Assembly: GCA_947453725.1 (NCBI GenBank)
Contig: CANGHH010000006.1
Coordinates: forward strand, 186,001-250,000
Reading direction: 5' to 3'
Length of the DNA: 64,000 nt
From: Betaproteobacteria bacterium
Lineage (GTDB): Bacteria > Pseudomonadota > Gammaproteobacteria > Burkholderiales > Burkholderiaceae_C
Shown here: in pieces, positions 43,383-53,946 of the stretch
Layout of the letters: each line of letters opens with the position of its first letter
How positions within the stretch are numbered: the stretch's first letter is position 1
Program-made: the position numbers and the translations under genes
The notes under the pieces: generated by a model
The model's database searches: none
What the model saw: the letters and a program-made list of their open reading frames with translations, nothing else
Told to the model about the DNA's origin: nothing

Positions 43383-46300
43383 CTACACCTTCTCGAAGAA
43401 GACATGGGTCGGAAATGACTGGCCCTCAATCGCATAGCGCCCCTCGCCGATTTCTTCTCCCTGCCACGAAGGTTCCTCACTGAATCCGAACCAAGTCGAT
43501 GAGGCCTGGGCTGCGCGAGAGCCGGACCTTGGGGTGCTCCAGAAGCCAAATCCTTGGTCCAGCCAAACCTTCAACTTCTTGCCATCTGCAAGGCCGATTT
43601 CCAGCGTCCTCGCGTGAGACGCCATCGGTTTGGGAAGATTGCGCACGACTGCCTCCATCCCCCTGTAGACGAAGGCCGCACGGATCGCCGAGTCGCGTGA
43701 GTGCGTGCTCTGCCAATTGTGGAACACCTGGGTCGGCACTGGAAAGGCTCTACCGTCCTCTGGCAAAGCCACGGACACGACCTCGATAACTGGATTGTCC
43801 CAACGTGATTGGTACCTTGCTTTGATCGCACCGATAAGACTTATGAGTAGCGAAACTGGCAATGGCGCATTCAAATAGCGGTCACGGTAGATCACAGCCT
43901 TGATGTCGGCCTCGCCATCGAGCAGCGGCCCCCGGACAGCGGTCGCGAGTCGCTCCAGCAACTTCTCCCCAAATCCGTCAGCGAGACCGTTGAGTTCAGT
44001 GCGGATCTCGATCCGCCCGGCTGCGGGCGACACTTCTGCCGGCAGGTCCGCCTTGAACTCGTGGGCAACGCCCAGCAGCATAGACGTAGCAGAGTACCCT
44101 CGAACCAGAACGGAAGACCCGGCTTGGCCCCATGCGTCGCCTGGCACGCCCACGGCCATGTCTCGCGATGCCCATAGCACGCAGCCGGGCTTGCCAACGA
44201 CCTCCGCTAAGGCGCTGCAGTGGCTATCAGGAACGTAATGGATGCTGATACTGGCCAACTGCGTGAGTTGCCCCAGCGCGTAACGCTGCGCCCTTGACAC
44301 CAAGTTTTCAGCTGACTGGGGCAAACCTAGTTTTACCGTGCCACGTTCTGACCATCGAAGCAACAGCCTCTTGAGCGCCGCAGCCGAAAAGTCCCAGTCC
44401 TCGGGTTTGCCTTGGAGGTAGATGCGCAGTTCTTCAGTACCCGCCTTGGCCCACTCCCTTGTGACGGCTTCAGCCAGTGTCTGCGTCTCTGCGTACGATG
44501 TGCCAGGTCCAAACAGCTCATCGGCACCTTGCAGCCGCAGCCTCTGCATCCAGCTTTCTGACAGGAACTCGGCCGCAGCGACTCGATCAAGGTCGTCCAG
44601 ACGGAATCGAGTGTCGTAATCCAGCAAGCAATGCTGGCAAGCGCTCGTGCAATTGGCGCGGCAGTCGAGAAGTTTGCGGGCCGCATGGAGCATTTCGGGC
44701 AAGCGATCAGCCACCGAGGAACAGTAGCCAGCCGCAGAGTGGTCATACAGGACGAGCACGTAACCCTGCTCTTGCATGGGGTGACGTATAGGTTTGACGT
44801 CGCATCCGATCTCATTGATTTCGACGCCGAGAGTGCTTGCTACGGCCCCTCGTAGCGCGACCGCAATCGAGTAGGCCGCGACCTTGTTCGCTATAGGCAA
44901 GCCATCGAGTCCGTTCAGATGCAGTTCAAGAACGTCGGTGACTTCCTCCAGCCCGAGATGCAGATTCGGTTTGATGGCAAACCTGTGGTGGCTACCCTTG
45001 CACTCGCTGGTCAGCCCACCTTGAGATCCACGCAGTCGCTTGTGAGAGACCCTGAACAAGGGCGGAAGGTGGCCCAAGCCATCATTCGCTGTCTGATCGG
45101 CATGTAGCGACATTGGCTCGGCGCGGCCGCACTCAAGGCAAATGGCATAGCCGCGGCGGTTGACGCCGCCCGAGTGATTGAAGACTCGACCAGTGGAACT
45201 GCTTCGAAAACTACCAAGTTCCGGGTTCGGCAAAGGTAGCCACTCACCCTCTGCATTGATCCATGGTTGAGCCACAGGAACAAAGGACTGCTCACTGACG
45301 TCCGTGTGTGTGGCTGCATACAGGTCGACCGCGAATCCCGCTGGTTCGAGGTAGGTGAAGCGCTCGTCATCCTTCAATGGTTCCCCACAGGCTTCGCAGC
45401 GGTCATGCCCTTCGCGGGTGACTTCTGTGCCGCTCGCACCGCAGTGGCTGCATCGCCAGGCCTGTCGAATGCTTTGGATCTGCGTAACGTCGACCGAGGC
45501 TGGTGCATGCCAGTTCAAAGTAACGCCGGCCGAGCGATACACCTGCCCGTCAATCACAACATCGGCACCAGGCGCATACTCTCGCAACGCCGTAACCGCG
45601 TCCCGGCTTGGAAGATCCCGATGGCGCATCTTGTTGTCCTCGCGCCCTTGATCCCGCCCAAACTTCTGCTTGTCCAGAGCCTCCCTGTTCAAGACGTCGA
45701 ATGAGGTGACATTCGTTGGAAAGCCGTAGCCAGGTAAGAAGCCTTCGCTGGCCAGTTCGCGTAATAGATACTCGTCGGTCAGGCGCTTGATCTGGATGCT
45801 CAATGCACGGTAAGCCGGCTCCTTCTGATCCTTTCGTTCATCGAACGTGCCAAGTTGCGCCTTCAGTGCAAAGTACTCGCCATACCACCCATCGAGGGTG
45901 GCTTTCATCAGCTTCGCGGACTCAATTGCCAGCGAGGTAAGTGGTACACCGCTCTCGAAGCAGGTGTGCTTCAGAAGCATACGCAGACCGCCGGTCAGTC
46001 TTTGCTCAAGCTGCGGGTCAAAGCACTCGGATCTGGCAACGAATGCATCTGCCCGTGACGACCCCTTCGGTAGCGCCCACCACTCCATATTGAGCTTGTT
46101 GAGGTCACCTTGACCTCCGGCCTGCGCCATCTGCTTCCACAGGAAGTCTGCGAGCAGCATCGCATTGATGTGTCGCTGCACGATGACTGGGCTCTCTAAC
46201 TTGATCGAAGGGGCAGGCAGCTTCGTGGTGAAGGGCCACAACGGGTCGTGGAACACCATCTGATCATGTGGGTTGTTTTTGCACACCGTCAAAGCGATCG

Positions 46301-49300
46301 AACGGGTCTCACTTCGGCGGCCAGCGCGGCCGGCACGTTGCAGGTAGTTGGCCGGGTGTGGTGGTACGTTGTTCATGGCCACGACGCTGATGCCACCGAT
46401 GTCGACACCCATTTCCATGGTCGTCGAGCAACTCAACAGATTGATTTGCCCCTGCTTGAACCGGTCCTCGTACTCCTGTAAGAGTGCGCCTGACTGTTGA
46501 GCCGAATGCTCAGCGGTGCGAAAGTAGCGCACACCCTCAACCACCCTGTCATTCACGTTGGACCACAGACCCAGTTCGCGAAGTACGTTTACCTCTGGAT
46601 CAGTCGCTAGCCAGTGACGCGCTGCGTCGATGCGCTTTCCCGGCGTCTCGAAGTCAGCTCCGATATCCGGCCACCCAGGTACGCGGACCCTCTGACATTC
46701 AATCGTTGACGCCTTGCGGTTCTGTCCAGGCAGATAGGGAGTCAAGCCGCGCAATGTGACGTCCAATACGCGCCGCGTCACCGGGCACAACCAGCCATCA
46801 CCGATTTGGGAAAACGCCAGATCGCCAAGTGCCATGTAGCGACCATCGGTTGCCTTATGCAGCAAGCCCAAGCGGACTAACTCGTCCCAGGCCGCTCGCA
46901 GCAAGGCGTCAATTGCATCGCCACCCTCAGCGGTACTCGGATCCTTTTGGAATGCCACGGCCAACAGGCGCACCATGCGGCTTTGCACGCCAACTCTGTT
47001 GGGCCGCGGCCAGCGTCTGTAGACGCCAGTGGGCCGGTCCTTGCTGTCAGGCGGGAGGAACTTGGCACTGACAGTCTTCTTGCCGACCCATCGGCGCCAT
47101 GTGTCCTTGAACTCCAGGCAAGACATGTCACGCACGACGAAGTCAAGAACCAGCTTCAGGAAGTGGCGCCAGTCATCCACACTCACCTTGACCAAAGCAG
47201 AAACTGACTGCGGCACGGCGGCGACAAGCTCAAGCTTGGGATACTGCACCGCGACCAGGCCCAGGGTCTCCAGGCTATTGCCTCTTTTTGGCCGGCGAGA
47301 GAACTCTCTGAACAAGAACAGCCTTGCTAGGTCCAGTGCCCCCGCATCACCGGCAAACTGGTCCGGGCTAAGATCGCGGTAGTGGTGGAGTGACCAACGC
47401 CGGATGTCCGCCTCATGCATGGACAGGTGCAGGGCCAGGTCTTCAAAGTTGGTCGGCTTGACCTTGAACTTTGCAAGCTCCAGCTTCTTGGCCGCAAGCC
47501 GCGTGGCAATCCTCGCACTTCCGCTTTCAGCAAGATCGGCCTCGTACTCCTTGATCTCCTCGATCAGACTGAGGTATTCAGGGCTGGCGGCCGAATTCGA
47601 TCGACTAGCAAGATACTGGTACACAGCCGACCGCAGACAGTTGCGCTCCGCGTCGCGCTGCAGCGACGCCGCCATGCGGGCTGTGCCCTGCCGGCTGTCG
47701 GTAAAGGTAATCATTCGGCGGCCGCGCAGGGGCTTGCTTTGCGGGTCTTCGCCGTCCGGGCAGAACTCCATCAGCGTGGGAATCACCTGCATCAGCAGGA
47801 ATGGGGCACCCAAGCGCGCTGCCCGGAACATCAACCTGCCCTCACCGTGGTAGCCGCCACACTCGGGGCAAGTCAGACGTCCCTCGTTCATCTCCCGAAC
47901 CCGCAGCTTGACAAGCGGCTTCGTCGCGTCGCCGTCGAAAATCTGGGTCTGATGCTCAACGGTGGCCTCAGCGGTCTCCTTCAGATGACGGTTGGCGATC
48001 AGCACCAGAGCGGGAGGCTGCTCAGCGAGTTCGCCTGAATCGGTATCGCTTTCGACACCTGAGTCCACACCGGCGGCTTCGCCGGTTTCAGGGACCTCCT
48101 CGACGAGTTGGAAGTCATCGGCCTGTTCGCCGGTGTCCTGGCGCAGTAGCAGGCCACCACCGTGAACGCGGTCCTGCTCAAGGCGGCCCCAAAGGTAGGT
48201 CTCGTTGCAGTCGTTGCAGGATCTCAGTTCGTAGACCGGAGACCCGCAATGGCACGTCTCGCGCAGATCTGTGTAGACAGTGCCGTATGCCCACTCAGGT
48301 GAGTCCAGGAAGGTGCCTGCTCGACAGCTGCAGGCGGGGTCGCAGCAAGCCCACAGGCCAGACAGAACGTTGTGAAAGGCGTGCAGTCTCAAGGGTAGGA
48401 AAGGCGTGGTTTCCTTGCCATCGAAATGCCGCGACCGAGTCAGCAGATCCAGCCAACGCAGCGCGGACTGTTTGACGTCAGGGGAGTGCTGCCCATCCGA
48501 GGTGTTGAGTACGTCGCAAATTGCGCTGAGTGGCCTGGCCGAACTGCCCCCCAGCGCTGGCACGAACTGCTGCCGGATCGCGCGCGCCGTCGCGTTGGCG
48601 CATACGGCATCGAACCGCAGACTCTCTTCATCCAGTGCGATGTCTTCGAGCTCACTGAGCGTCACATCCCGGTAGGCGGCATCGCCATCTGGCAGGGTTG
48701 GGACAGATCGCGAACCGGCCACGACATGCACACGAGCAGGTTCAACACCAGCCAATCCCGCTAGGAACTCGCGCAGCTTCTGCCCCGCTTCGCCCCCAGG
48801 GTCACCGATGGTGGCAGACGTCGCCACAAAGCGTACGTTCGAAGAGTCGACATTGAAGCCGTGCAGGACACGCCGCAGGAGCAGAGACAGCTCAGCGGCT
48901 TGCGAACCGATGTAGCTGTGGGCCTCGTCCAGCACGATCCACTGGAGCTTTCCGCTCGACTTCTGCAGGATGGATGAGTCCTGCGACCGAACCAACATGT
49001 ACTCCAGCATGGTGGCATTGGTCACCAAGATCGGCGGCGGTGAGGCCCGTAGCGTCTGGCGATCTCGCACCTGGTTCGGCGTCTTGCTTGCGATATGTCG
49101 CGGGTCGGGCTTCTCGGGAGTCTGCCCGTTGTATAGGCAGAAGCGGATGTCACCCGCGAAGGGGCCAGTCCATGCGTGTAGTCGCTCTTGTTGGCTCTGA
49201 ATCAGCGCGTTGAGTGGGTAGAGGAACAAGGCACGGACCCCCTCGATGGGCCCACCCTGCGCTTCGTTCAGACGGGCCAGCTGATCCAGGATGGGGACCA

Positions 49301-49727
49301 TGAAGCACTCGGTCTTGCCTGACCCGGTCCCACTGGTCACGATGATTGATTGCGGCTCTGGCTGCGACAGAAGCTCCCAGGCTTTGACTTGATGTCGGTA
49401 AGGCATCGCGTCGCGTGCGAATCTATAGGCCGAGCCCTGGCTGCCTGAAGGACGGTCCAAAGCAGCAACCAATTTCGGCGATAGAAGGGTTGGCGAGAGC
49501 GACGCGAGAGTCTGCCCCGAGGTTTCCCAGCCGTAGGTGGCTTCAAAAACAGGTTCGCCTACGAAGCAGCCTGGCTCTCCCAGGTTGGCCGAGAACCTGT
49601 CGCCTAGATACCGACGCAGAGCGGGATTCGAGAAGCCCAGGCGACTGACTGTCGCCCGTGCTGCTCGGGTGGCGAGCTCAGGCAACAGGGATGAGAAATA
49701 CGCTGCCGAAAGAGGTTCTTGTTTCAT
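43383..49727 (-). CDS. druE: DruE-type DEAD/DEAH helicase with DUF1998 domain (2114 aa)
   Basis: Superfamily 2 motifs: Walker A 'VTSGTGSGKTECF' near 133, 'FLYPLNALIQSQQERL', DEAH box 'WIVLDEAHSYIGSQ' near 267, 'VATSATIGD', and helicase C 'LLSCSTTMEMGVDIGGI' with 'QRAGRAGRR'. Further on are paired cysteines 'WRCSHCGASG', 'DRCEACGEPL', and a DUF1998 region with 'CTSACQHCLLDYDTRFRLDD' near 1690. The size and domain order match DruE, the helicase present in all Druantia systems. The druH gene is 21 bp upstream, so this is the type III form. It is predicted to restrict phage by an undetermined mechanism. No motif is missing. Confidence 0.85.
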   Translation of the reverse strand: MKQEPLSAAYFSSLLPELATRAARATVSRLGFSNPALRRYLGDRFSANLGEPGCFVGEPVFEATYGWETSGQTLASLSPTLLSPKLVAALDRPSGSQGSAYRFARDAMPYRHQVKAWELLSQPEPQSIIVTSGTGSGKTECFMVPILDQLARLNEAQGGPIEGVRALFLYPLNALIQSQQERLHAWTGPFAGDIRFCLYNGQTPEKPDPRHIASKTPNQVRDRQTLRASPPPILVTNATMLEYMLVRSQDSSILQKSSGKLQWIVLDEAHSYIGSQAAELSLLLRRVLHGFNVDSSNVRFVATSATIGDPGGEAGQKLREFLAGLAGVEPARVHVVAGSRSVPTLPDGDAAYRDVTLSELEDIALDEESLRFDAVCANATARAIRQQFVPALGGSSARPLSAICDVLNTSDGQHSPDVKQSALRWLDLLTRSRHFDGKETTPFLPLRLHAFHNVLSGLWACCDPACSCRAGTFLDSPEWAYGTVYTDLRETCHCGSPVYELRSCNDCNETYLWGRLEQDRVHGGGLLLRQDTGEQADDFQLVEEVPETGEAAGVDSGVESDTDSGELAEQPPALVLIANRHLKETAEATVEHQTQIFDGDATKPLVKLRVREMNEGRLTCPECGGYHGEGRLMFRAARLGAPFLLMQVIPTLMEFCPDGEDPQSKPLRGRRMITFTDSRQGTARMAASLQRDAERNCLRSAVYQYLASRSNSAASPEYLSLIEEIKEYEADLAESGSARIATRLAAKKLELAKFKVKPTNFEDLALHLSMHEADIRRWSLHHYRDLSPDQFAGDAGALDLARLFLFREFSRRPKRGNSLETLGLVAVQYPKLELVAAVPQSVSALVKVSVDDWRHFLKLVLDFVVRDMSCLEFKDTWRRWVGKKTVSAKFLPPDSKDRPTGVYRRWPRPNRVGVQSRMVRLLAVAFQKDPSTAEGGDAIDALLRAAWDELVRLGLLHKATDGRYMALGDLAFSQIGDGWLCPVTRRVLDVTLRGLTPYLPGQNRKASTIECQRVRVPGWPDIGADFETPGKRIDAARHWLATDPEVNVLRELGLWSNVNDRVVEGVRYFRTAEHSAQQSGALLQEYEDRFKQGQINLLSCSTTMEMGVDIGGISVVAMNNVPPHPANYLQRAGRAGRRSETRSIALTVCKNNPHDQMVFHDPLWPFTTKLPAPSIKLESPVIVQRHINAMLLADFLWKQMAQAGGQGDLNKLNMEWWALPKGSSRADAFVARSECFDPQLEQRLTGGLRMLLKHTCFESGVPLTSLAIESAKLMKATLDGWYGEYFALKAQLGTFDERKDQKEPAYRALSIQIKRLTDEYLLRELASEGFLPGYGFPTNVTSFDVLNREALDKQKFGRDQGREDNKMRHRDLPSRDAVTALREYAPGADVVIDGQVYRSAGVTLNWHAPASVDVTQIQSIRQAWRCSHCGASGTEVTREGHDRCEACGEPLKDDERFTYLEPAGFAVDLYAATHTDVSEQSFVPVAQPWINAEGEWLPLPNPELGSFRSSSTGRVFNHSGGVNRRGYAICLECGRAEPMSLHADQTANDGLGHLPPLFRVSHKRLRGSQGGLTSECKGSHHRFAIKPNLHLGLEEVTDVLELHLNGLDGLPIANKVAAYSIAVALRGAVASTLGVEINEIGCDVKPIRHPMQEQGYVLVLYDHSAAGYCSSVADRLPEMLHAARKLLDCRANCTSACQHCLLDYDTRFRLDDLDRVAAAEFLSESWMQRLRLQGADELFGPGTSYAETQTLAEAVTREWAKAGTEELRIYLQGKPEDWDFSAAALKRLLLRWSERGTVKLGLPQSAENLVSRAQRYALGQLTQLASISIHYVPDSHCSALAEVVGKPGCVLWASRDMAVGVPGDAWGQAGSSVLVRGYSATSMLLGVAHEFKADLPAEVSPAAGRIEIRTELNGLADGFGEKLLERLATAVRGPLLDGEADIKAVIYRDRYLNAPLPVSLLISLIGAIKARYQSRWDNPVIEVVSVALPEDGRAFPVPTQVFHNWQSTHSRDSAIRAAFVYRGMEAVVRNLPKPMASHARTLEIGLADGKKLKVWLDQGFGFWSTPRSGSRAAQASSTWFGFSEEPSWQGEEIGEGRYAIEGQSFPTHVFFEKV

Positions 49728-49748
49728 GCGTTGGGCTGGTGCAGGCGC

Positions 49749-52700
49749 TTATGGCTCAGTGATGTGGCCAAGTTGGATTAGCCCATTGATGCTCATCAGG
49801 GCCTTGCAAGCATGGCGATAGGCCTGCTCAAACCACACTGGATCAAAATCTCGGATCTGCCTGAGGGCCAGTCGATGGTGAGGATCGCTCCACCACTGCC
49901 TACTAGTCGATGTTGCGGACCACAGTGCACAGAGTACAGGCAGGTTTGCAGCAGAGAACTTGAAGTCTGGTTGGGCGGTGACGCTGAACTGCCGCCCGAA
50001 GTAGCCCTTCCATGCTCCAAAGCTCCAGAACAACTTGTCTAGGTGTGGCGCGAGAACGCCACCGAGAGAAGGCGGGCAGTTTTGCAGGAGTGCCGGTAAG
50101 GCGAGTCGCTCCACGAAGTCGCGGCAAGGCCAGTCACCTCGATCTGAGTTCACCAGGAAGAGTTGGGAATTGACGAGGGAGTCCGCTCCGTCCCAGAGGC
50201 GCTTCAACAAGTCTCCGGTTCGGAGCCTGGCCACTTCCAACAGCAAGGCCGATGCCTGCCCGGTTGCAGCCAGCAAGACCGCATCCAGGAAGGGCTCAAG
50301 GCTGGGAATTTCAGCGGCCAGGAGGTTGAAGCGACGCTCCAACTCTTCGTTGAAGTATGTCCTGGCGCGCTCAGGTGCCAAGCCCTGCGCCGACCAGAAC
50401 CGCCAGAGCGCACGAGAGACAGCGGACAAGTCGGCGATCGTCGTGAGTTCTGGGACCCAACCAGTCTCATTTCGGAACCGCCTAAGCGCCTCGGCCAAGT
50501 CGGCATCGGGCAGTTCTGACCGCAACAGAAAGGCGAGAACCGCCTTCGGCTGCTTCGCCACTACCCGCCAAACGTCCAGCGCCGTCAATGGAAGGTGATG
50601 GAAGGTCTGCCAAGCGGCATCCAACATGGGCCACGAGACATGCTGGAGGTCTTCGCTCATGCTGAGCATGACCGCGTGCATCTGCTTCCAACGCTCCAGC
50701 GGGTGTGGCTCCAACATTGCCTCATCCAGGCTAGCCGGGACTGCACCAGGGTCTACCGCAGCCGAATCGAGTTCCGGGTCAGCCGGCAATGCCCAAGCCA
50801 AAGGCCTGAACATGACGGCCGAGTCTTCAGCTGGATAGATCAACCAGGGCGACTGTTTAAGGTCAAGGCCACTGGTGTCCCAAGCGCCTGCATGTGCCCC
50901 GCCTGACTCGAACGGCGGAAGTTCGTGCACTACCCCGCCTTGCAACGTCAACGGGCTGGCGAGGGCGCGTGTAAAGATCAAGTCGCGTTCAGACAGCAGT
51001 GCCTTGCTGGACTCCGATAAGCTGACCGAGTTCTCGCCTCGTTCCAGCGATGCCGCATATCGCCGCACCTGTATCCTCGTTGTGCCGTGACCTCCAACTG
51101 ACAATGCCGCAGTGACGGTGGCATCCAGATCGTCGAAAAGGCCGAGGAGCGACTCAATCTGTCGCTGGTACTCCAGCAGCCTCACCTCTGCCCTTCCACC
51201 GGCGTCGAGTTTGATCGGGTATTGGGTCGAGACCTGCCTTCCTCCTTTGCCGAGGGACAGTTGGAGCGCATAGCGCTGCGGCCGGGCTGGATTGGTATCA
51301 AAGACCTGCAACCGCATCCCAATCAAATCACGCAGCGGCACAGGTTCATCGGGCTGCGCGACAGCGCCGGAAGCACGGAGGAACCGACCACCCGAGACGG
51401 GGTACGGCAAGACCAAGGACAGTTCACCCGGAGTGCCTGGCCAGCGTATTCGCACCCTGATCTCAGCCGGCGGCGCGACGGCTGAAGAAAGCTCGATGCA
51501 GGTGGTGGTTGATCCCGATGTCGAGACTTTCGCTGAGACACCCACAAGGGACTCTGCGGCCAATTCAATCAGTCCCCAGTTGACGAAGCGGACAGCGCCA
51601 GTTCCGAGAACCTCGCCTGATGTGTACTCGATGCGCGCATCCGGTTTTAAGACGAAGATGCGATGTCTAGCAAGGAGTTCACCATCGTCAAGGATCCTGA
51701 CTTCTACAGGTCCATATGCCTCCTTGGGAGTGACCAGGTCTTGTGCTCCGCGACGACGCCACTCCTGGTCGGATGTGGGCACCTTGACCAAGGTCAGCTC
51801 CGCAGTCCGGTACAGCCGTGGCGCTTGACGATCCCGGAAAACCGCCCTACCTTTGGCCTCGGGCAAGCGCATGCCCTTCCACTGATAGATTTGGGCGGCG
51901 TGCGACACCTGCTTGAGTCGGACGCGGTACTGCAAGTCGTCCAGGCTAAGCCGGGCATCGGAGCCTAGATGAAAAACGCGGCGAGCAGACCCGCTTAGGC
52001 GCATCAGTTCGCCTACATCCTCAGCGGGGCTTATGGCATCGGTCTCGATTGACCATCCAGTCGGCAGAGCCACCCAGGCGGCACTCTGCGGCAGTCGCGC
52101 GCTGCCAGCCGCGACGAAGACCAATTGACCCGCATCTCCTTCGACGAAAAGCCAAGGATCCTCGTCCGGCAACGCGCTGCCGCCTGGCATGGTGACACGC
52201 TCACCGAGGTCACCTATTTGGGCGCGCAGAACCAGCAGATGCTCGGCCTGCGCAGCTTTGCCCTTGAGGACCAACTTACGCCCAGACAAGTTGGCTACGG
52301 GGTTCTCGGCACCAAGCACCATGCGGCCATCGACAAATGGACGTCGCCCATCGGTTTCCAAGTCCACTGAAAAGTAGCGCGGGAGACGGTCAACGTCGGT
52401 GAAGCCGAACAGGCCCGCGAGATCTTCCGCACTTGCTCTAGTGGCGTGTGAGGCGTGAGACTCGATGAAGTAGGAGCCGGAGATGGCATCACGCAGCAGG
52501 CGACGTTCCATTTGGAACAGGCCCTTTTCTGCCTCGGATGTTTGCGCCGCAGCTTCACGGACCAGTCCAGTGAGCAGGGCCTGGGCCGCTTCGCTCGCCA
52601 GAGCGACCGGAAACCGGCGCCGCCAGGCCGGCGCCACCTCGTCCAGTCGAGCCGTGGGGTCGCTCAGTCCCTCCAACTGGTACTCTTCCTTCAGCTGAAG

Positions 52701-53324
52701 TACAACTTCAACGAACTGGACCAGCAACTCGGAGATCTCGGGACGCCGATAGGCGGCCGGTAGGTAGATCTGACGCTCGGCCGCAGCCTCCAGCAATTGC
52801 GTTCGCCCCCAACGGAATCGCGAAGCAAGTGCAAGCAACTGGCTCAATACAGTTGCCAAAGGCCCTGCTCCATGGGCCAGAAGGCGCATGGGTATGCCGC
52901 CGTTGACCACGATGGAGCCGATGAATCGCTTCCCACTGGACAAGGGGCTCAATTGCCAGAAGGACAGTCCGCGTGCCACGAACTCTGACCGCAGTTGCGC
53001 GGGGAAGGACTCCGGATCGGTGTCTAGCTTTTCAATGATTGGAGACCAGTCCCAGACCCCACCTTCGTACTCGCGCTTCCACCACTCCGCCGCAAAGAGC
53101 ACGAAGGCGGCGGGTGGCGCCAGGGCGGGCGTGCGGCCGAGACAGCGTATGGCCAGCGCCTCGATGCCCCCGGCGTCTGCAATCGCAGAACCGAGCACAC
53201 GGCTGAGTGACGCGTGCTCTTCTTCACTCAAGTCATAGGCAAACAGTAGGCGCCCATCTGCGCGATCGAGACCTCGACGTTTGAGAAGCGAAATCAGCCA
53301 GATCGAAATTGAGTCAAGGCTCAT
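49749..53324 (-). CDS. druH: DruH, STY4851/ECs_5259 family (1191 aa)
   Basis: Begins MSLDSISIWLISLLKRRGL and continues 'AFVLFAAEWWKREYEGGVWD', 'ARGLSFWQLSP' and 'GGIPMRLLAHGAGPL', the typical opening of the STY4851/ECs_5259 family, which is DruH of Druantia type III. No enzymatic motif is evident; the middle is beta-rich and the C-terminal 350 residues helical. The downstream partner druE follows after 21 bp. The ATG at 53324 was chosen over a TTG at 53369. No good ribosome binding site is visible, and an IS5 scrap begins only about 60 bp upstream, so the native promoter may have been replaced. Confidence 0.78.
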   Translation of the reverse strand: MSLDSISIWLISLLKRRGLDRADGRLLFAYDLSEEEHASLSRVLGSAIADAGGIEALAIRCLGRTPALAPPAAFVLFAAEWWKREYEGGVWDWSPIIEKLDTDPESFPAQLRSEFVARGLSFWQLSPLSSGKRFIGSIVVNGGIPMRLLAHGAGPLATVLSQLLALASRFRWGRTQLLEAAAERQIYLPAAYRRPEISELLVQFVEVVLQLKEEYQLEGLSDPTARLDEVAPAWRRRFPVALASEAAQALLTGLVREAAAQTSEAEKGLFQMERRLLRDAISGSYFIESHASHATRASAEDLAGLFGFTDVDRLPRYFSVDLETDGRRPFVDGRMVLGAENPVANLSGRKLVLKGKAAQAEHLLVLRAQIGDLGERVTMPGGSALPDEDPWLFVEGDAGQLVFVAAGSARLPQSAAWVALPTGWSIETDAISPAEDVGELMRLSGSARRVFHLGSDARLSLDDLQYRVRLKQVSHAAQIYQWKGMRLPEAKGRAVFRDRQAPRLYRTAELTLVKVPTSDQEWRRRGAQDLVTPKEAYGPVEVRILDDGELLARHRIFVLKPDARIEYTSGEVLGTGAVRFVNWGLIELAAESLVGVSAKVSTSGSTTTCIELSSAVAPPAEIRVRIRWPGTPGELSLVLPYPVSGGRFLRASGAVAQPDEPVPLRDLIGMRLQVFDTNPARPQRYALQLSLGKGGRQVSTQYPIKLDAGGRAEVRLLEYQRQIESLLGLFDDLDATVTAALSVGGHGTTRIQVRRYAASLERGENSVSLSESSKALLSERDLIFTRALASPLTLQGGVVHELPPFESGGAHAGAWDTSGLDLKQSPWLIYPAEDSAVMFRPLAWALPADPELDSAAVDPGAVPASLDEAMLEPHPLERWKQMHAVMLSMSEDLQHVSWPMLDAAWQTFHHLPLTALDVWRVVAKQPKAVLAFLLRSELPDADLAEALRRFRNETGWVPELTTIADLSAVSRALWRFWSAQGLAPERARTYFNEELERRFNLLAAEIPSLEPFLDAVLLAATGQASALLLEVARLRTGDLLKRLWDGADSLVNSQLFLVNSDRGDWPCRDFVERLALPALLQNCPPSLGGVLAPHLDKLFWSFGAWKGYFGRQFSVTAQPDFKFSAANLPVLCALWSATSTSRQWWSDPHHRLALRQIRDFDPVWFEQAYRHACKALMSINGLIQLGHITEP

Positions 53325-53387
53325 AGGAAGGCACGTGCTGACCGACAACCGCGACGGACTTGTTGTCAAAGTGCAGGCGAGCCCTTA

Positions 53388-53790
53388 GGACGGCACGGCC
53401 GAGCGCGACGTGGCCGCGAAGATGCTGGCCGGCGTCGCCGGACCGGGCAAGCGCGTGACGGTGGGTGCGGACAAGGCCTACGACACCAAGGGCTTGCTGA
53501 CGGCGCGCCGAGGCATCAACGTCAAGCCGCACGTTGCGCAGAACACCAACCGCAATGGGGGCAGTGCCATCGATGGACGCACGACCTGACACGCTGACTA
53601 CGAGGTCAGCCAGCGCAAGAGAAGGCGCATCGAGAAGTACTTCGGCTGGGGCAAGCTCATCGGTCCGATGCACCAGGTGATGGTGCAGGTACTGGATAAG
53701 GTCGACCAGCTTCTGACGCTGACCATGGCGGCCCACAAGCTCACGCGGCTGCATACCTTGGCGCAATTTCGCACACAGTGCGCGCAATGA
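53388..53790 (+). pseudogene. IS5-family transposase 3' remnant
   Basis: The plus strand reads 'RVTVGADKAYDTKGLLTARR', 'VKPHVAQNTNR' and 'GGSAIDGRTT', then a TGA, then 'YEVSQRKRRRIEKYFGWGK'. This is the C-terminal DDE part of an IS5-group transposase with an internal stop and no N-terminal half. It lies head to head with druH. No terminal repeats were identified. The stretch to 53946 holds nothing else. Confidence 0.75.
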
Positions 53791-53946
53791 GCGGCGAGAA
53801 GGTTGAAATGCCCCCCTCACAGCACTCCAATGACCGCGCAAAGGGCCAGTCGCGGACACTCTGGCAACACCCGCAGGCCGCATGAACTTGCCGTGGCAAA
53901 TTGCGATGGTGAAGTGCGCGTTCATAGGTAGTAAATCAACGGCCTG

